Shown: positions 24,989-33,624 of the stretch, piece after piece
Layout of the letters: every line of letters begins with the position of its first letter
Numbering within the stretch: the stretch's first letter is position 1
From: Amycolatopsis anabasis
GTDB lineage: Bacteria > Actinomycetota > Actinomycetes > Mycobacteriales > Pseudonocardiaceae
Length of the DNA stretch: 64,000 nt
Direction: 5' to 3'
Assembly (NCBI RefSeq): GCF_009765355.1
Contig: NZ_VTHK01000001.1
Location: forward strand, 1 to 64,000
The notes under the pieces: generated by a model
What the model was told of the DNA's origin: nothing
Database searches by the model: none
Seen by the model: only the letters and a program-made list of their open reading frames with translations
Position numbers and translations under genes: made by a program

Positions 24989-25630
24989 TCAGATCGCGAA
25001 GTTCACCAGCGGCATGTTCTCCAGCACCAGATCGGCGCGGGACGCGGTCGCCACGATCAGGTCGGCGTTGCGCTGATCCGAGCCGAGGGCCCGCTGCTGC
25101 GCCTCCACCAGGGAACGCCCGTACCGCCGGTGCCGGGTGACCAGTCGCTCCAGCCGTTCCGGTTCGTCCGGCGCGAGGAACCACACCTCGTCGAGCAGCG
25201 GGCGCACCCCGTGCCACGGTTCCTCGTCCAGCAGCAGGTAGTTGCCCTCGGTGATCACCAGCGGGACGTCCGGTGGCACCGGCACCGCGCCGGCGATCGG
25301 TTCCTCGATCTCCCGCCGGAACTCCGGCGCGTACACGGTTTCCGTGCCCTCGCGCAGCCGCCGGAGCAGGTGCACGTACCCGTCGGCGTCGAAGGTGTCC
25401 GGCGCGCCCTTGCGTTCGGTCCGGCCAAGCCGCCGCAGTTCCACCTGCGCGAGGTGGAAACCGTCCATACCGACCACCGCGGCCCGGTTCCCCAGCGCGT
25501 CGGCCAGGCCCCACGCCAGCGTGGTCTTGCCGGACGCGGGCGCGCCGACGATCCCGAGCAGGCTCCTGCGCCCGCTCGCCACCAGGGTTTGCGCCCGGGC
25601 CAGCAGATCTTCGAACGTAGTCTCCGTCAC
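24989..25630 (-). CDS. Nucleoside/nucleotide kinase family protein
   Basis: 213-residue P-loop kinase of the uridine kinase/pantothenate kinase-like (FrcK-like) group. Walker A GAPASGKTTLAWGL near residue 28, the GMDGFHL substrate motif near 54, ITEGNYLLL (Walker B-like) and an RHRRYGRS lid. Start GTG at 25628-25630, with GAGGAG upstream, overlaps the PfkB stop as GTGA. Last gene of the sugar ABC operon, so a sugar or sugar phosphate is the probable acceptor rather than uridine; Sinorhizobium frc has a comparable kinase in its transporter operon. Confidence 0.87.
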   Translation of the reverse strand: MTETTFEDLLARAQTLVASGRRSLLGIVGAPASGKTTLAWGLADALGNRAAVVGMDGFHLAQVELRRLGRTERKGAPDTFDADGYVHLLRRLREGTETVYAPEFRREIEEPIAGAVPVPPDVPLVITEGNYLLLDEEPWHGVRPLLDEVWFLAPDEPERLERLVTRHRRYGRSLVEAQQRALGSDQRNADLIVATASRADLVLENMPLVNFAI

Positions 25631-26502
25631 CGCACTCCTCTTCCCTTTTCCGCGACCGCGGCCAGCCACGACCTCGGTCCTGCGTGGCGCACCCGCTCCG
25701 CGGCCACCTCGTTGGCGAACTCGATCAGCTCGGGCAGGTCGGACCGCGCCGTGCCGAATCGCCCCGTGCCGTAAGCCAGTGCCCCGTGCCAGACGTCGCC
25801 CGCGCCGAGCGTGTCGCGTGCGGTCACGCGCGGCACCGGAACCTCGCCGGAGCCTTCGGCGGTCCGCCAGCGGACCGGGTCCGGGCCGTGCGTGGTGATT
25901 ACCGCGGGCACCCCGCGCTCGAGCAGTCCCTTGCCGGGTGCGTGGAACTGCGCCGAGCACGCGGCGATGTCCACCAGCGGCAGCAGTTCGTCGAGCACCG
26001 GCTTCCAGCTCCCGGCATCCAGCACCACCGGAATTCCCTTGCCCCGCGCCCATTTCGCGACCGCCAGCGCCAGCTCCGGATGGTGCCCGTCCACCAGCAC
26101 CGCCCGCACTTTGTCGGCCAAGCGCACGAAGTCGAGCGCCCGCACTCCGTCGGCCAAGTGCGGGGCCGCGGCGGCGTTGTGGGAGACGACCGTGCGCTCG
26201 CCGTCGTGGTCCCGGACGGTCACCGCGCTGACCGCGGGCGGCTCCGGGTGGTCCGGCAGCAGATCCAGCATCCGGACGCCGCACGCGGCGAGGTCCGCGC
26301 GGGCGAGATCGGCGAGCGGATGCGCGCCGAGCACGGTCGCCAGCACCGCCTCGCCGCCCAGCGCGGCGACCGCGACCGCCGCGTTGGTCGCCGGGCCGCC
26401 CGCGGCGGTTTCCACCGACAGCGACTGGGTTTTCTCCCCGGGCCCGGGCAGTTCGGCGACGCGTTGCACCACGTCGACCGTGCACAGCCCGGCCAGCAGC
26501 AC
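25627..26502 (-). CDS. PfkB family carbohydrate kinase
   Basis: 291-residue ribokinase-fold kinase: GGPATNAAVAVAALGG in the N-terminal half and the ATP/anion-hole signature DTLGAGDVWHGAL near the C-terminus with its catalytic Asp. It should phosphorylate a sugar taken up by the neighbouring ABC transporter. The GTG at 26500-26502 is my choice; a TTG two codons earlier overlaps the ATPase stop as TTGA and is possible. Unusually, two copies of the dispersed GTCGGCCAAG repeat (26106-26125, 26142-26161) lie inside this gene and encode part of its ALDFVRLADKVR region. Confidence 0.9.
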   Translation of the reverse strand: MLLAGLCTVDVVQRVAELPGPGEKTQSLSVETAAGGPATNAAVAVAALGGEAVLATVLGAHPLADLARADLAACGVRMLDLLPDHPEPPAVSAVTVRDHDGERTVVSHNAAAAPHLADGVRALDFVRLADKVRAVLVDGHHPELALAVAKWARGKGIPVVLDAGSWKPVLDELLPLVDIAACSAQFHAPGKGLLERGVPAVITTHGPDPVRWRTAEGSGEVPVPRVTARDTLGAGDVWHGALAYGTGRFGTARSDLPELIEFANEVAAERVRHAGPRSWLAAVAEKGRGVR

Positions 26503-26504
26503 GC

Positions 26505-27317
26505 TCAACTCGACAGTCCGGTGTGGACGGCCGCCTCGACCTCTTCCACCTCGCCGCTCGCACCGATCCGCAGCGCCCCGGTGATCAGCCCGACGACCTG
26601 ATTCATGGTGTGCGTCTTCGGAGACACGACGGCCGCCCGCTTGCCGAGCCGGTGCACGTGGATCCGGTCCGCGATGTCGAACACGTGCGGCATGTTGTGG
26701 CTGATCAGCACGACCGGTAGCCCGCGCCCGCGGATCCGGTCGATCAGCGCGAGCACCTTGCCGGACTCGGCGACGCCGAGCGCCGCGGTCGGCTCGTCCA
26801 TGATCACCGCCTTGGTGCCGAACGCGGCCGCCCGTGCCACCGCCACGCCCTGCCGTTGCCCGCCGGACAACGTCTCCACCGGTTGCGTGATCGACTTGAT
26901 CTGGATGCCGAGTTCGTCGAGGATCCGCTGGGCCTCGGTGCGCATGGTGGCGGTGTCCAGCTTCCGGAACACCGACCACGGCCCGCCGAGCCGTTTTTCC
27001 CGCCCCAGGAACATGTTCGACGCGATGTCCAGCGCGGGAGCGACGGCCAGATCCTGGTACACCGTCTCGATGCCGTACCGGCGCGCGTCGATCGGGGTGC
27101 GGAAGTGCACGGTCGCACCGTCCACTTTGATCTCCCCGGCATCCGGCACCAGCGCGCCGGACAACGCCTTGATCAGGCTCGACTTCCCGGCGCCGTTGTC
27201 GCCGACCACGGCCAGCACCTCGCCCGGGTACAGGTCGAAATCCGCGCCGTCGATCGCGGTCACCCGGCCGTAGCGCTTGACCAGCCCGCGCGCGGACAGG
27301 GTCGGTTCGGCGGTCAT
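26505..27317 (-). CDS. Sugar ABC transporter ATP-binding protein
   Basis: 270-residue single-domain ATPase of the CUT2/FrcA type. Walker A GDNGAGKSSLIKAL, Q-loop VYQDLAV, signature LSGGQRQGVAVARA, Walker B AVIMDEPTAALG and H-loop ISHNM are all intact. CUT2 ATPases are often about 500 residues with two domains; this short form matches FrcA-like systems. The ATG at 27315-27317, behind GAGGAGG, overlaps the permease stop as ATGA. Powers import by the permease and lipoprotein encoded upstream. Confidence 0.95.
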   Translation of the reverse strand: MTAEPTLSARGLVKRYGRVTAIDGADFDLYPGEVLAVVGDNGAGKSSLIKALSGALVPDAGEIKVDGATVHFRTPIDARRYGIETVYQDLAVAPALDIASNMFLGREKRLGGPWSVFRKLDTATMRTEAQRILDELGIQIKSITQPVETLSGGQRQGVAVARAAAFGTKAVIMDEPTAALGVAESGKVLALIDRIRGRGLPVVLISHNMPHVFDIADRIHVHRLGKRAAVVSPKTHTMNQVVGLITGALRIGASGEVEEVEAAVHTGLSS

Positions 27318-28300
27318 CGCTGCCTCCTCGCGAAACGGTCCACGGCCACCGCGGCGATCACCAGCGCGCCGGTCGCCACGTCCTGGTAGAGCGCGTCCAC
27401 GCCGAGCTGCGTCAGCCCGGAGCGCAGCACGGCCACGATCAGCGCGCCGAGCATGGTCCCGATCACCGAACCGCGGCCGCCGAACAGGCTCGTGCCGCCG
27501 AGCACGACCGCGGTGATCGAGTCCAGGTTGCCGAGCTGGAACGCGTTCGGATCGGCGTTCGGCACCCGGCCGAGCGCCTGCCACGCGGCGATCCCGAAGA
27601 TCACCCCGGCCACCACGTACACCGAAAGAATCGTGCGCTTGACCTTGATCCCGGACAGGCGCGCGGATTCCGGCGCGTTGCCGACCGCGTAGACGTGCTT
27701 GCCCCACGCGGTTTTCGTCAGCGCGTACCACATGCCCAGGTACATCAGCAGCGCCAGCGTCATGCCGTAGGTGACCGGGATGCCGCCGAACAGGTAGCGC
27801 CGGGTGCCGAGCCAGGTGAGCAGCCCGCTGTCGATCTGCACGCCCTGACCACCGGCGACGAGTTTCGCCGTCGCGGTGAGCATGGTCAGCATGCCGAGCG
27901 TGACGATGAACGGCGGCAGCTTGATCCGGGTGACCAGCGAGCCGGTGACCGTGCCGAGCACCACGGTGGCCGCGATGCCCAGCAGCAGTGCGAAGAATCC
28001 GTCCACGCCGCCGACGAACAGCTTCGCCATGATCAGCGTGCCGAGCACCATGGCGGCCGCGTTCGCGAGATCGATCCCGGCGGTCAGGATGATCAGCGTC
28101 TGGCCCAGCGCCAGGGTGCCGATCACCAGCGACTGCTGCACCACCAGGGAAAGGTTGTCCAGGTTGAGGAAGGTGTCGGTGCCCAGCGAGAACACCACGA
28201 TCGCGACGACCAGGGCCAGCGCGGGACCGACCGCCGGGGCGCGCAGGAAGAACTCCCCCAGACTGGGCCGGTCGTTCGACCGGATTTCAAATGCCGTCAT
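27314..28300 (-). CDS. Sugar ABC transporter permease
   Basis: 328-residue membrane protein of the RbsC/FrcC family with eight to ten hydrophobic helices. Family signatures: LTAGIDLANAAAMVLGT and the EAA-like segment GGTSLFGGRGSVIGTMLGA near the C-terminus. Coupled by ATGA at both ends to the binding protein and ATPase genes. Forms the membrane channel of a monosaccharide importer. Confidence 0.95.
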   Translation of the reverse strand: MTAFEIRSNDRPSLGEFFLRAPAVGPALALVVAIVVFSLGTDTFLNLDNLSLVVQQSLVIGTLALGQTLIILTAGIDLANAAAMVLGTLIMAKLFVGGVDGFFALLLGIAATVVLGTVTGSLVTRIKLPPFIVTLGMLTMLTATAKLVAGGQGVQIDSGLLTWLGTRRYLFGGIPVTYGMTLALLMYLGMWYALTKTAWGKHVYAVGNAPESARLSGIKVKRTILSVYVVAGVIFGIAAWQALGRVPNADPNAFQLGNLDSITAVVLGGTSLFGGRGSVIGTMLGALIVAVLRSGLTQLGVDALYQDVATGALVIAAVAVDRFARRQR

Positions 28301-29316
28301 TTCTTCTCACCCCAGCAGTTCCGCAAGCCCCAGTCCGTGGTCTGGCTGTCCATCCCGGGCATCGGCTTGTCGGTGATCACCACGGACCCGGTGCCGATGA
28401 ACCCGCTCGGCTTCTTCCCGGTCTTCGCGTACTCGACGGCCGCGGTGACGCCCTGCTCGGCCATCTTCTTCGGGAACTGCATGACGGTCGCCGCGTATTC
28501 GCCGCTCTTGACGTTCCGCACGCCCTCGCAGCCGCCGTCGATCGACCCCATCACGATCCGGTCGGCCAGCCCGCGCGCCTGCAGCGCCGCGAAGGCGCCG
28601 CGGCCCATCGGCTCGTTCATCGTGTAGACGGAGTTGATGTCGGTGGTGCGCTGCAGCAGGTTCTCCATGCCCTGCTGGGCCAGGCTCTGGTCACCGTTGG
28701 CCTGCACCCGGCCGAGGATCTCCGGCGCCCCGTCGGCCAGCCCGATGCCGTTCAGGAAACCGCCGTGGCGCTGGGTGTCCACGGTGCTGCCCGCGGTCCC
28801 GTCGATCATCATCAGCTTCGGCGCGGCCCCGGCCAGGGCGGCCTTGACGTAGGCGCCCTGCTGGCGGCCCGCCTCGAAGTTGTCGGTGGCGAACGTGGCG
28901 TCCACCGCTTCGGCGGGTTCGGTCGCGGTGTCCAGCGCGATGACCAGCACCCCGGCTTCGCGGGCGCGTTTGATCGCGTCCAGCACCCCGGTCGACGAAC
29001 TGGGCGTGATGAGGATCGTGTTGGCGCCCTGCTGCATCAGGTTCTCGATGGCCCGGACCTGGCCGTCGTTGTCGCCGTCGAACTGGCCGGCCAGGGCGCT
29101 GAACTCGGCGCCCTGCGCCTGCGCCGCGGCGCGGGCCGCGTTGCGCAGTTCGACGAAGTACGGGTTGGTGTCGGTCTTGGTCACCAAGCCGACCTTGGCC
29201 TTTCCGCTGCCACCGGAGTTCGAGCCGCCACCCCAGTGGCGCTCGACCGTGCATCCGCTGGCCGCGACCGCCAGCGCCCCGGCGAGGGCGAGTGCGGTGA
29301 GACGACGGTGTCTCAT
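28297..29316 (-). CDS. Sugar ABC transporter substrate-binding lipoprotein
   Basis: 339-residue periplasmic-binding-protein-like lipoprotein, type I fold (RbsB/FrcB). Signal peptide from the ATG at 29314 with lipobox VAASGC and Cys22 as the lipid anchor; a Gly/Ser linker follows, then KVGLVTKTDTNPYF. The ATG is chosen for its AAGGAAAG ribosome site; the longer frame would cross the operator region. First gene of a five-gene operon (binding protein, permease, ATPase, PfkB kinase, nucleoside-type kinase) repressed by the divergent LacI protein. The sugar is not identifiable; ribose or fructose-like monosaccharides fit. Confidence 0.95.
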   Translation of the reverse strand: MRHRRLTALALAGALAVAASGCTVERHWGGGSNSGGSGKAKVGLVTKTDTNPYFVELRNAARAAAQAQGAEFSALAGQFDGDNDGQVRAIENLMQQGANTILITPSSSTGVLDAIKRAREAGVLVIALDTATEPAEAVDATFATDNFEAGRQQGAYVKAALAGAAPKLMMIDGTAGSTVDTQRHGGFLNGIGLADGAPEILGRVQANGDQSLAQQGMENLLQRTTDINSVYTMNEPMGRGAFAALQARGLADRIVMGSIDGGCEGVRNVKSGEYAATVMQFPKKMAEQGVTAAVEYAKTGKKPSGFIGTGSVVITDKPMPGMDSQTTDWGLRNCWGEKK

Positions 29317-29384
29317 GTCTTTCCTTACTTCGAGGAAACCCAGACCTAACTGATCGGGGACGGTAAACACGCCTATGCTCAGGA

Positions 29385-29410
29385 CGCAAGCGTTTGCGCA
29401 AACGCTTGCG
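29385..29410. promoter_or_regulatory. 26-bp perfect LacI operator palindrome
   Basis: The two 13-base halves (29385-29397 and 29398-29410) are exact reverse complements, with core AGCGTTTGCGCAAACGCT. It lies 27 bases before the lacI start and 69 bases before the binding-protein start. LacI-family sites have the form AAnCGnTTnCGnAA; the core fits. Controls both directions. Confidence 0.88.
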
Positions 29411-29436
29411 AGTGATCTTTCGACCAGGGGAGACGC

Positions 29437-30468
29437 ATGCCGCAGCCGAAGTCGACACGGCCCACGCAGAAGGACATCGCGGAACTGGCCGGCGTCTCGA
29501 TCACGACCGTCTCACACGTGGTCAACGGGACTCGCGCGGTGGCCCCGGAAACCCGGGCCGCGGTGCTGCGCGCGGTCGAGGCCACCGGCTACACCGGCGA
29601 CGCGATCGCCCGCTCCCTGGTCACCGGCGGCACCCGGTCGATCGGCGTCGCGATCTCGCTGCTCGCCAACCCGTACTTCGCGATGCTGATGCAGGCCATC
29701 GAACGGGAGGCGGCCGCCGCGGGCTACACCGTGCTGCTCGCCGACACCCACGACACGGTCGCGACCGAACAGGACACCGTGCGCACGCTGCGCTCCCGCC
29801 GCGTCGAGGGCATGCTGCTCACCCCGGCGCCCGGCGACGGCGCGGTGATCGGCGAACTGGTGTCGCTCGGCGTGCCGACCGTGCTGGTCGACCGGCTGAC
29901 CACCCGGACCGACGTGGACCAGGTGGGCGCGGAGAACATCCAGGCCACCTCGGCGCTCACCGAGCACCTGGCGTCGCTGGGGCATCGCCGGATCGGGCTC
30001 ATCTCTGGTGCGTCCGGGCTGACCACCAGCGAGGAGCGGACGCTGGGTTACCGGCTGGGGCTCGGCCGCGGCGGGCTGGCGTTCGACGCGTCCCTCGTGG
30101 TGAGCGGGCATTCCGCGCGCGAAGGCGGCGCCGAGGCGTTCCGCGCGCTGCTGTCGTCCCCGGAACCGCCGACGGCGCTGGTGGTGGCCAACGACAGCAT
30201 GATGGTCGGCGTTCTGCACGAGGCCCGGCGGCGCGGGGTGCGCATCGGCCGCGAGGTCGCGGTGGCCGGTTACGACGACGTGGAATGGGCCGATCTGGTC
30301 GATCCGCCGCTCACCACGATGGCACAGCCGATCGAAGCCATCGGGCGGCAGGCGGTGCGGCTGCTGCTGTCCCGGATAGCCGATCCGGAGCGGAAACCGG
30401 AGACGATCCGGTTACCACCGACACTCAAACATCGCAATTCCTGCGGTTGCGTTCACCCACAAAGTTGA
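29437..30468 (+). CDS. LacI family regulator of the sugar operon
   Basis: 343-residue repressor. Helix-turn-helix and hinge at residues 10-65 (QKDIAELAGVSITTVSHVV, then hinge helix in RSLVTGGT), followed by a type I sugar-binding domain (IGVAISLLANPYFAMLM to DPPLTTMAQP). Ribosome site AGGGGAG. A 26-bp palindrome lies immediately upstream, between it and the divergent ABC operon. The ligand should be the imported sugar or its phosphate. A close paralogue without the DNA-binding part follows it. Confidence 0.95.
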   Translation: MPQPKSTRPTQKDIAELAGVSITTVSHVVNGTRAVAPETRAAVLRAVEATGYTGDAIARSLVTGGTRSIGVAISLLANPYFAMLMQAIEREAAAAGYTVLLADTHDTVATEQDTVRTLRSRRVEGMLLTPAPGDGAVIGELVSLGVPTVLVDRLTTRTDVDQVGAENIQATSALTEHLASLGHRRIGLISGASGLTTSEERTLGYRLGLGRGGLAFDASLVVSGHSAREGGAEAFRALLSSPEPPTALVVANDSMMVGVLHEARRRGVRIGREVAVAGYDDVEWADLVDPPLTTMAQPIEAIGRQAVRLLLSRIADPERKPETIRLPPTLKHRNSCGCVHPQS

Positions 30469-30471
30469 ATA

Positions 30472-30510
30472 TCGGGTGATATCCCGTGTGCACGATGGGA
30501 TGACACCCGA
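30472..30510. terminator. Imperfect hairpin between lacI and its paralogue
   Basis: GGGTGATATCCC (30474-30485) and GGGATGACACCC (30497-30508) form a 14-bp stem including flanking TC/GA, with two mismatches and an 11-base loop. Could terminate lacI or attenuate the downstream gene. Confidence 0.5.
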
Positions 30511-30555
30511 ATCGGGGTTACCTTCGCCCATCGCGAAAACGAGGGGCCCTGACCG

Positions 30556-31422
30556 ATGACCGCACTTACCGAAGCGCTTCCGTTCTGGGGCGCGCCCGTC
30601 ACCCACAGATTCGGCGTGGCCATGCCGCTGGATCCCGGTCCGCAGTCGGCGGAGCTGTCGAACGCCATCGAAAAGGCGGCCACCGAAGCGGGCTGTTCGG
30701 TGGTGCTCGCGGACACCGGGGACAGCGCGGCCACCGAAGCGGACGTGGTGCGCATGCTGCGGGCGCAGTGCGTGGACGGGGTGCTGCTGGCCCCGGCGGC
30801 GGGCGACGACGGGGTGGTCACCGAACTCGTGCGGCTCGGCGTGCCGACCGTGCTGGTCGACCGGGTCGCCAACCGCAACGACGTGGACCAGGTGGGCGCG
30901 GAGAACATCCAGTCGACGTGCGCGCTGGTCCGGCACCTCGCCGAACGCGGGCACCGGCGGATCGGGCTGGTCAGCGGCGCGCCCCGGCTGGCCAGCAGCG
31001 AGGAACGCGCGCTGGGTTACCGGCTCGGCCTCGGCCGCGCCGGGTTGCGCTGGCACCGGGAACTGGTGAGCTGCGGGGAATCCTCGGCCGGTGGCGCGGC
31101 CGGGGCGGCCGGTCGGCTGCTCGACGAATGGCCGAGACCCTCGGCCCTGGTCGTGGCCGGTGAGGCGATGATGGTCGGGGTGCATTACGAGGTGCACCGG
31201 CGGGGGTTGCGGGTCGGGGAGGACCTCGCGCTGGCGTGTTTCGGCGACACGGAATGGGCGCGGATCGTGGATCCGCCGCTGACCACCATGGCGCAGCCGA
31301 CCGCCGAGATCGGGCGCCGGGCGGTGCACCTGCTGCTGTCGCGGATCGGCGACCCGGACCGGCAACCGGAAACCGTCCGCCTGGCCCCCCGCTTCATGCA
31401 CCGCACCTCCTGCGGCTGCTGA
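30556..31422 (+). CDS. LacI-like ligand-binding domain protein without HTH
   Basis: 288 residues from an ATG with GAGGGG upstream. It aligns along its whole length with the sugar-binding part of the preceding LacI protein: DVDQVGAENIQ, GHRRIGLVSGAPRLASSEERALGYRLGLGR and DPPLTTMAQP are shared nearly word for word. The N-terminal helix-turn-helix is absent; only about 20 unrelated residues precede the effector domain, and no frame upstream could encode it. It therefore looks like a tandem duplicate that lost DNA binding. It may form inactive mixed dimers with LacI or sense the same ligand. Not an obvious pseudogene: the frame is intact. Confidence 0.88.
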   Translation: MTALTEALPFWGAPVTHRFGVAMPLDPGPQSAELSNAIEKAATEAGCSVVLADTGDSAATEADVVRMLRAQCVDGVLLAPAAGDDGVVTELVRLGVPTVLVDRVANRNDVDQVGAENIQSTCALVRHLAERGHRRIGLVSGAPRLASSEERALGYRLGLGRAGLRWHRELVSCGESSAGGAAGAAGRLLDEWPRPSALVVAGEAMMVGVHYEVHRRGLRVGEDLALACFGDTEWARIVDPPLTTMAQPTAEIGRRAVHLLLSRIGDPDRQPETVRLAPRFMHRTSCGC

Positions 31423-31429
31423 CCCGCCT

Positions 31430-31450
31430 CGGCACTTCCCCAAAGTGCCG
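31430..31450. terminator. Convergent hairpin terminator
   Basis: CGGCACTT and AAGTGCCG form a perfect 8-bp stem with a 5-base loop, 8 bases past the LacI-like stop and 8 bases from the stop of the convergent molybdopterin gene. Probably works in both directions. Confidence 0.65.
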
Positions 31451-31457
31451 CGACCGG

Positions 31458-33611
31458 TCAGGGCGCCGCCGGGCCGACCTCGACCGGGATGCCGTTGAGG
31501 ACGGCGGTGCCGGACAGCGCGTCGAGCAGGATCTCGTCGGCGAGCACGTTCGAGTTCACCCCGGCGTGCGCGGCCGCGACCGCGGTGCGGGTGCCCGGCA
31601 CGTCGTGGCCCCAGCCGTGCGGGATGCTCACCACCCCGGGCCGGACCTCCTCGGTGACCTCGACCGGAACCTCGATCTTCCCCGCCCGCGAACGCACCAG
31701 CGCGCGGCCGCCGTCGATCAGGCCGAGCCGGTCCGCGTCCGCCGGATGCACCTGCACCGTGCAGCGATTTCCGCCGCGTACCAACGGTTCCAGGTTGTGC
31801 ATCCACGAGTTGTTCGAACTCAGGTGCCGCCGCCCGATGAGGACCAGGCCGTCCGGCACGCGCGCGAGTTCGGCGGCCAGCCGCGGCACGTCCGCGGTGA
31901 TCGCCTCGGGCGCCAGCTCGATCTTTCCGCTCGCCGTGCTCAGGATTTCCGGGACGCGCGGCCGCAGCGGGCCGAGGTCGACTCCGTGCGGCGCCGCCTC
32001 CAGATCGGCCAGGGTCAGATCGTAGGGCCCGCCGCGCAACATCAGGTCCACCAGGCGTTCCGGGCCACGCCGATCGCCCGCGAGCGCCGGATCCACGCCG
32101 CCGCGCCGCGCGATCGTGGCCGCCACGAACTCGTCGAGCGCTTCGAGGTCCGCCTCCGGGCCCTGCCCGGTGACGATTCCGGTGAGCCGCAACAAGGTCT
32201 GCCATTCCTGCGGCAGCTCGCTCGGCAGCGCGGCCGGGGTCCAGTTCGCCACGTTGCGCACCGCGAGCTGGTACAGCGCGAGGTCGTAGTGCGGCCGTTC
32301 CAACGGTGTCGGCCCGGGCAGGATGACGTCGGCGTGCCGCGTGGTCTCGTTCAGGTACACATCCAGCGACACCATGAAGTCCAGCTGCCCCAACGCTTCC
32401 GCGAGCCGCTGCGCGTTCGGGGTGCTCAGGCACGGGTTCCCGCAGACCGTCAGCAGCGCGCGCACCCGGCCCGGGCCGGGCGTGACGATCTCGTCGGCGA
32501 GCGTGGCGACCGGCACCTCGCCGAACACCTCGGGCAGTTCGCGCACCCGTGTCTTCCAGCGGCCGGTGGTGAACGGCCGCCGTTTCCCGGATGCGCTGTT
32601 CGGCTGCCCGGCGGCGGCGAGCGGGAACATCGCGCCGCCCTCGCGGTCCAGGTTGCCGGTCAGCACGTTCAGCACGTCGACCAGCCAGCTCGCGAGCGTG
32701 CCGAACGCCTGCGTGGTGGTGCCGATCCGGCCGTACACCGCGGCCCGCCCGGCGGCGGCCAGTTCCCGGGTCATCCGGCGGATCTCGGACGCGTCGATCC
32801 CGGTGGCCGGGGCGACCGCCTCCGGGGTGAACGGGCGCGCCAGCTCGCGCACGTCGTCCACGCCGGTGACGTGTCCGGCGAGGCGGCCCGGCGCGACCAG
32901 GTTCTCGGCGAACAGCACGTGCACCATGGCGAACAGCAGCAACGCGTCGGTGCCCGGCCGGATCGCGTGGTGCTCGTCGGCGGCCCGCGCGGTGCGGGAC
33001 CGGCGCGGATCGACCACGACGATCTTGCCGCCGCGCTCCCGGATCGCGCGCAGCCGCCCGCGCACGTCGGCGGCGGTCATCAGGCTTCCGTTGGACACCA
33101 ACGGATTCGCGCCGAGCACGAGCAGGTGTTCGGTGCGGTCGAGGTCGGGCACCGGGATCGAGAACCCGTGCCCGAACAGGTATCCGGCGGAGAAGTGCTT
33201 GGGGATCTGGTCCACGGTCCCGGCCGTGTAGACGTTCCGCGTGCCGATCGCCTTGTACAGCACGGGTCCGTACAGGGTGGCGGCGAGGTTGTGCGCCGCC
33301 GGATTGCCCGCGTAGACGGCCACCGCGTCGCGGTCGTCGTCGAGGATGGGGCGCAGGCGCCGGTCGATCTCGGCGAACGCCTCGTCCCAGCCGACCTCGG
33401 CGAACTCGCCGTCCCGCTTGACCAGCGGCGCGCGCAGCCGGTCCGGATCGTGGTGCAGCGCCCCCAGCGAGGCGCCTTTCGGGCAGAGGTAGCCGCGGGA
33501 GAAGACGTCCTCGGCGTCGCCCCGGACACCGGTGACCCGGTCGCCGTCGAGCGCGACGGTCAGCCCGCAGGTGGCCTCGCACAGGGGACACGTGACGTGT
33601 GCCGTGGTCAT
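31458..33611 (-). CDS. Molybdopterin-dependent oxidoreductase
   Basis: 717-residue enzyme of the DMSO reductase/formate dehydrogenase family. Cys8, Cys11, Cys15 and Cys43 (CPLCEATCGL ... YLCPKG) bind one [4Fe-4S] cluster; the molybdopterin domains follow, including VLGANPLVSNGSL and the C-terminal dinucleotide-binding domain (ALVRSRAGKIEVPV, SIPHGWGHD). No selenocysteine or typical formate dehydrogenase active-site motif is seen. No small or membrane subunit is adjacent, as in the solitary mycobacterial Rv0197-like enzymes. The ATG at 33609-33611 is chosen since the cluster motif follows at once. Substrate unknown. Confidence 0.92.
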   Translation of the reverse strand: MTTAHVTCPLCEATCGLTVALDGDRVTGVRGDAEDVFSRGYLCPKGASLGALHHDPDRLRAPLVKRDGEFAEVGWDEAFAEIDRRLRPILDDDRDAVAVYAGNPAAHNLAATLYGPVLYKAIGTRNVYTAGTVDQIPKHFSAGYLFGHGFSIPVPDLDRTEHLLVLGANPLVSNGSLMTAADVRGRLRAIRERGGKIVVVDPRRSRTARAADEHHAIRPGTDALLLFAMVHVLFAENLVAPGRLAGHVTGVDDVRELARPFTPEAVAPATGIDASEIRRMTRELAAAGRAAVYGRIGTTTQAFGTLASWLVDVLNVLTGNLDREGGAMFPLAAAGQPNSASGKRRPFTTGRWKTRVRELPEVFGEVPVATLADEIVTPGPGRVRALLTVCGNPCLSTPNAQRLAEALGQLDFMVSLDVYLNETTRHADVILPGPTPLERPHYDLALYQLAVRNVANWTPAALPSELPQEWQTLLRLTGIVTGQGPEADLEALDEFVAATIARRGGVDPALAGDRRGPERLVDLMLRGGPYDLTLADLEAAPHGVDLGPLRPRVPEILSTASGKIELAPEAITADVPRLAAELARVPDGLVLIGRRHLSSNNSWMHNLEPLVRGGNRCTVQVHPADADRLGLIDGGRALVRSRAGKIEVPVEVTEEVRPGVVSIPHGWGHDVPGTRTAVAAAHAGVNSNVLADEILLDALSGTAVLNGIPVEVGPAAP

Positions 33612-33624
33612 GGGCTCACGGTAC

